DNA of 32,555 nt. Origin: Victivallales bacterium. Lineage in GTDB: Bacteria; Verrucomicrobiota; Lentisphaeria; Oligosphaerales; Oligosphaeraceae. The notes beneath the pieces were generated by a model. It had not been told where the DNA came from and searched no databases. It saw only the letters and a list, made by a program, of their open reading frames with translations. The stretch lies in contig JAFRLP010000562.1 of the NCBI GenBank assembly GCA_017431185.1, positions 1-32,555 of the forward strand, given 5' to 3'. This document shows, piece after piece, positions 31,436 to 32,555 of the stretch; the first letter of the stretch is position 1; each line of letters begins with the position of its first letter. Position numbers and translations under genes: made by a program.

Positions 31436-32438
31436 ATGAGATGGCGATGGGATCAAGGGCGACTAGCCTATTTTCAATTTGACAATATTGTTAATATTGC
31501 CAAGGTTTTGTCATCTCTTGATGGCATATGGTTGAATACTGATGGTGATTTATTGAGAATTCCCCTGGAAAACGGAACTGGACTTCCTTTTGCTCCATCA
31601 CATTATAAGGTGTGGCGCAACTATGCTCGGGTTTTCGCATGTGCAATGCTTGCAACTCAAATAAAGAATCGTTTAATTGTAACTGATTTATGTCGGGCAT
31701 TAGCAAAAGAGCCGACGGATTTTTCATCGGATCAATACCTCAATTTCATTTTTTCGAGATTCACATTGCCTTTTTCTGCATTTGATGATTATAATACCAC
31801 TTCAGAGTCAGTCTATCCGTTTTATTGCCATTGTTAAATTCGTATTTTCCTGGTCTTCTCTAGGAAAAGGAGTATCTTTGGAAGACGTTTTCTCATACGT
31901 TGTTGGCAACAATTGTACTGGTCTTGAGGATATGGGATTTTATGCAAATTTATCTCCCACCAGTAGAGTTCCAGAGGGAGACGAAAAAAGGCAAGTGCGG
32001 GAAATGCTCGTATTCATGGGACAATCTTCTTTCTTAAAATGGTTTGATAGGCATCTCTATGCAGATACATTGGATCTCAATGCAGTATTGAAGGCAATAA
32101 CTCCGCATATACGTATAAAACGGCAAGAGATACCTCAAGATGAATTCTTGGCAGTGACCTCTCTTGGTACTCCAGCGGAACAGAAGAAACTGGAAATTTA
32201 CCTGACTGACCGAGATATCGGAATAACTGGATTCCTTGAAGGTCGTCGCATATTTGGTACGCACGGAAAATTGGAGAGGAGCCCTCTTGTCAGGAGACAC
32301 TTTTTTCTTGCTCATCCTGATTTGATTTGCGATGTGTGCCATTTGGATGTAAAACGAAGATATCCATGGGTGGATAATATTTTGGAGCTACATCATGTCT
32401 TGCCATTAAGCGCGACCACAGATTTTCACGGCAAATAA
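31436..32438 (+). pseudogene. HNH endonuclease gene, frameshifted and truncated
   Basis: Two overlapping frames make one broken gene. The first (from 31436, 133 aa) begins MRWRWDQGRLAYFQFDNIV; the second (to 32438) ends in CDVCHLDVKRRYPWVDNILE followed by LHHVLPLSATTDFHGK. Reading TTT instead of TTTT at 31820-31823 joins SESVYPF to IAIVKFVFSWSS without a break, for ~333 residues. CxxC and LHH are the first half of an HNH motif; the usual second CxxC and final N..H are missing, because the frame stops just after DFHGK. It resembles restriction-enzyme-like HNH proteins. The DNA is clearly AT-rich relative to the rest of the window, which suggests acquisition. A sequencing error could explain the frameshift but not the truncation. 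Confidence 0.8.
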
Positions 32439-32451
32439 TCCACCCTAAAAA

Positions 32452-32553
32452 TCACGAGACCGTGGCTCCTGAAAATTCCAGTTTCCTCCCGCCAAGCCAC
32501 GGGATTCCCGAGCATGGCATCGAGTCTGCGACCTTGAGCAGAAGCGGCAGGTC
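32452..32553 (-). other. Possible C-terminal end of a gene running in from the right edge
   Basis: On the minus strand a 33-codon open stretch from the window edge ends with TGA at 32452-32454 and reads DLPLLLKVADSMPCSGIPWL plus GGRKLEFSGATVS. A second frame is also open over most of it, so the call is weak. The DNA returns to the normal GC-rich composition right after the truncated HNH gene, so this may be the sequence that broke it, for example the end of an insertion element. No family is recognised. Confidence 0.2.
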
Positions 32554-32555
32554 TC

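Noticed and set aside
1..32555. CRISPR array, tRNA or rRNA
   Set aside because: No regularly spaced identical repeats and no cloverleaf or rRNA-like sequence was noticed on reading both strands.

Overview
The window looks like a chromosome segment of a gut-type member of the Lentisphaerota (Victivallales-like), or a close relative in the Planctomycetota-Verrucomicrobiota group. The best pointer is a pseudopilin gene carrying both FTLIELLVVIAII and an exact H-X9-DG motif. Supporting signs are a secreted DUF4838 protein, two paralogous AAA-ATPase/PD-(D/E)XK genes, and a fairly GC-rich background. The assignment is inference from gene content only.

Left part (1-13.8 kb) is mostly ordinary chromosome. 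An AraC-type regulator (143-1024, +) is followed by a 160-bp MITE-like element with 19-bp perfect terminal inverted repeats (1052-1211) and a long hairpin. A very large secreted beta-helix/MBG-repeat protein runs leftward (7538-1350). The universal GTPase ychF (7962-9062, +) converges with a leftward set rplM-rpsI-argC-bioB-MFS transporter (13715-9240). rplM has a recognisable promoter and a leader hairpin that may be an autoregulatory element.

Right part (13.9-32.5 kb) is accessory. From 28.2 kb down to 14.25 kb every good gene is on the minus strand: a pseudopilin, a secreted DUF4838 multidomain protein, a small secreted protein that duplicates the C-terminal domain of its neighbour, a GH67/GH20-like cytoplasmic protein, a possible 44-aa coupled ORF, AAA-ATPase/PD-(D/E)XK copy 2, a 1151-aa glycoside-hydrolase-like protein, and AAA-ATPase/PD-(D/E)XK copy 1. 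A divergent AraC-type regulator (28371-29297, +) shares the intergenic region with the pseudopilin gene. That region holds a 14-bp imperfect direct repeat at a 21-bp step, the spacing expected for AraC-family half-sites. I infer that the secreted, carbohydrate-active set is a regulated glycan-handling locus into which ATPase cassettes have been inserted.

Further right are a DUF4143-type ATPase with its own promoter, a decayed coding tail, an unrecognised 154-aa gene, and an AT-rich HNH endonuclease gene that is frameshifted in a T-run and cut off before the end of its HNH domain. Another degraded fragment, resembling a SAM-dependent methyltransferase, sits at 13.96-14.10 kb. I saw no tRNA, rRNA or CRISPR array.

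The most interesting points are the mosaic ATPase pair flanking the 1151-aa gene, the tandemly duplicated carbohydrate-binding-like domain, the AraC-type operator candidate, the MITE, the rplM leader hairpin, and a promoter form (TTGCAA, 16-bp spacer, TATNNT) that recurs in the window.
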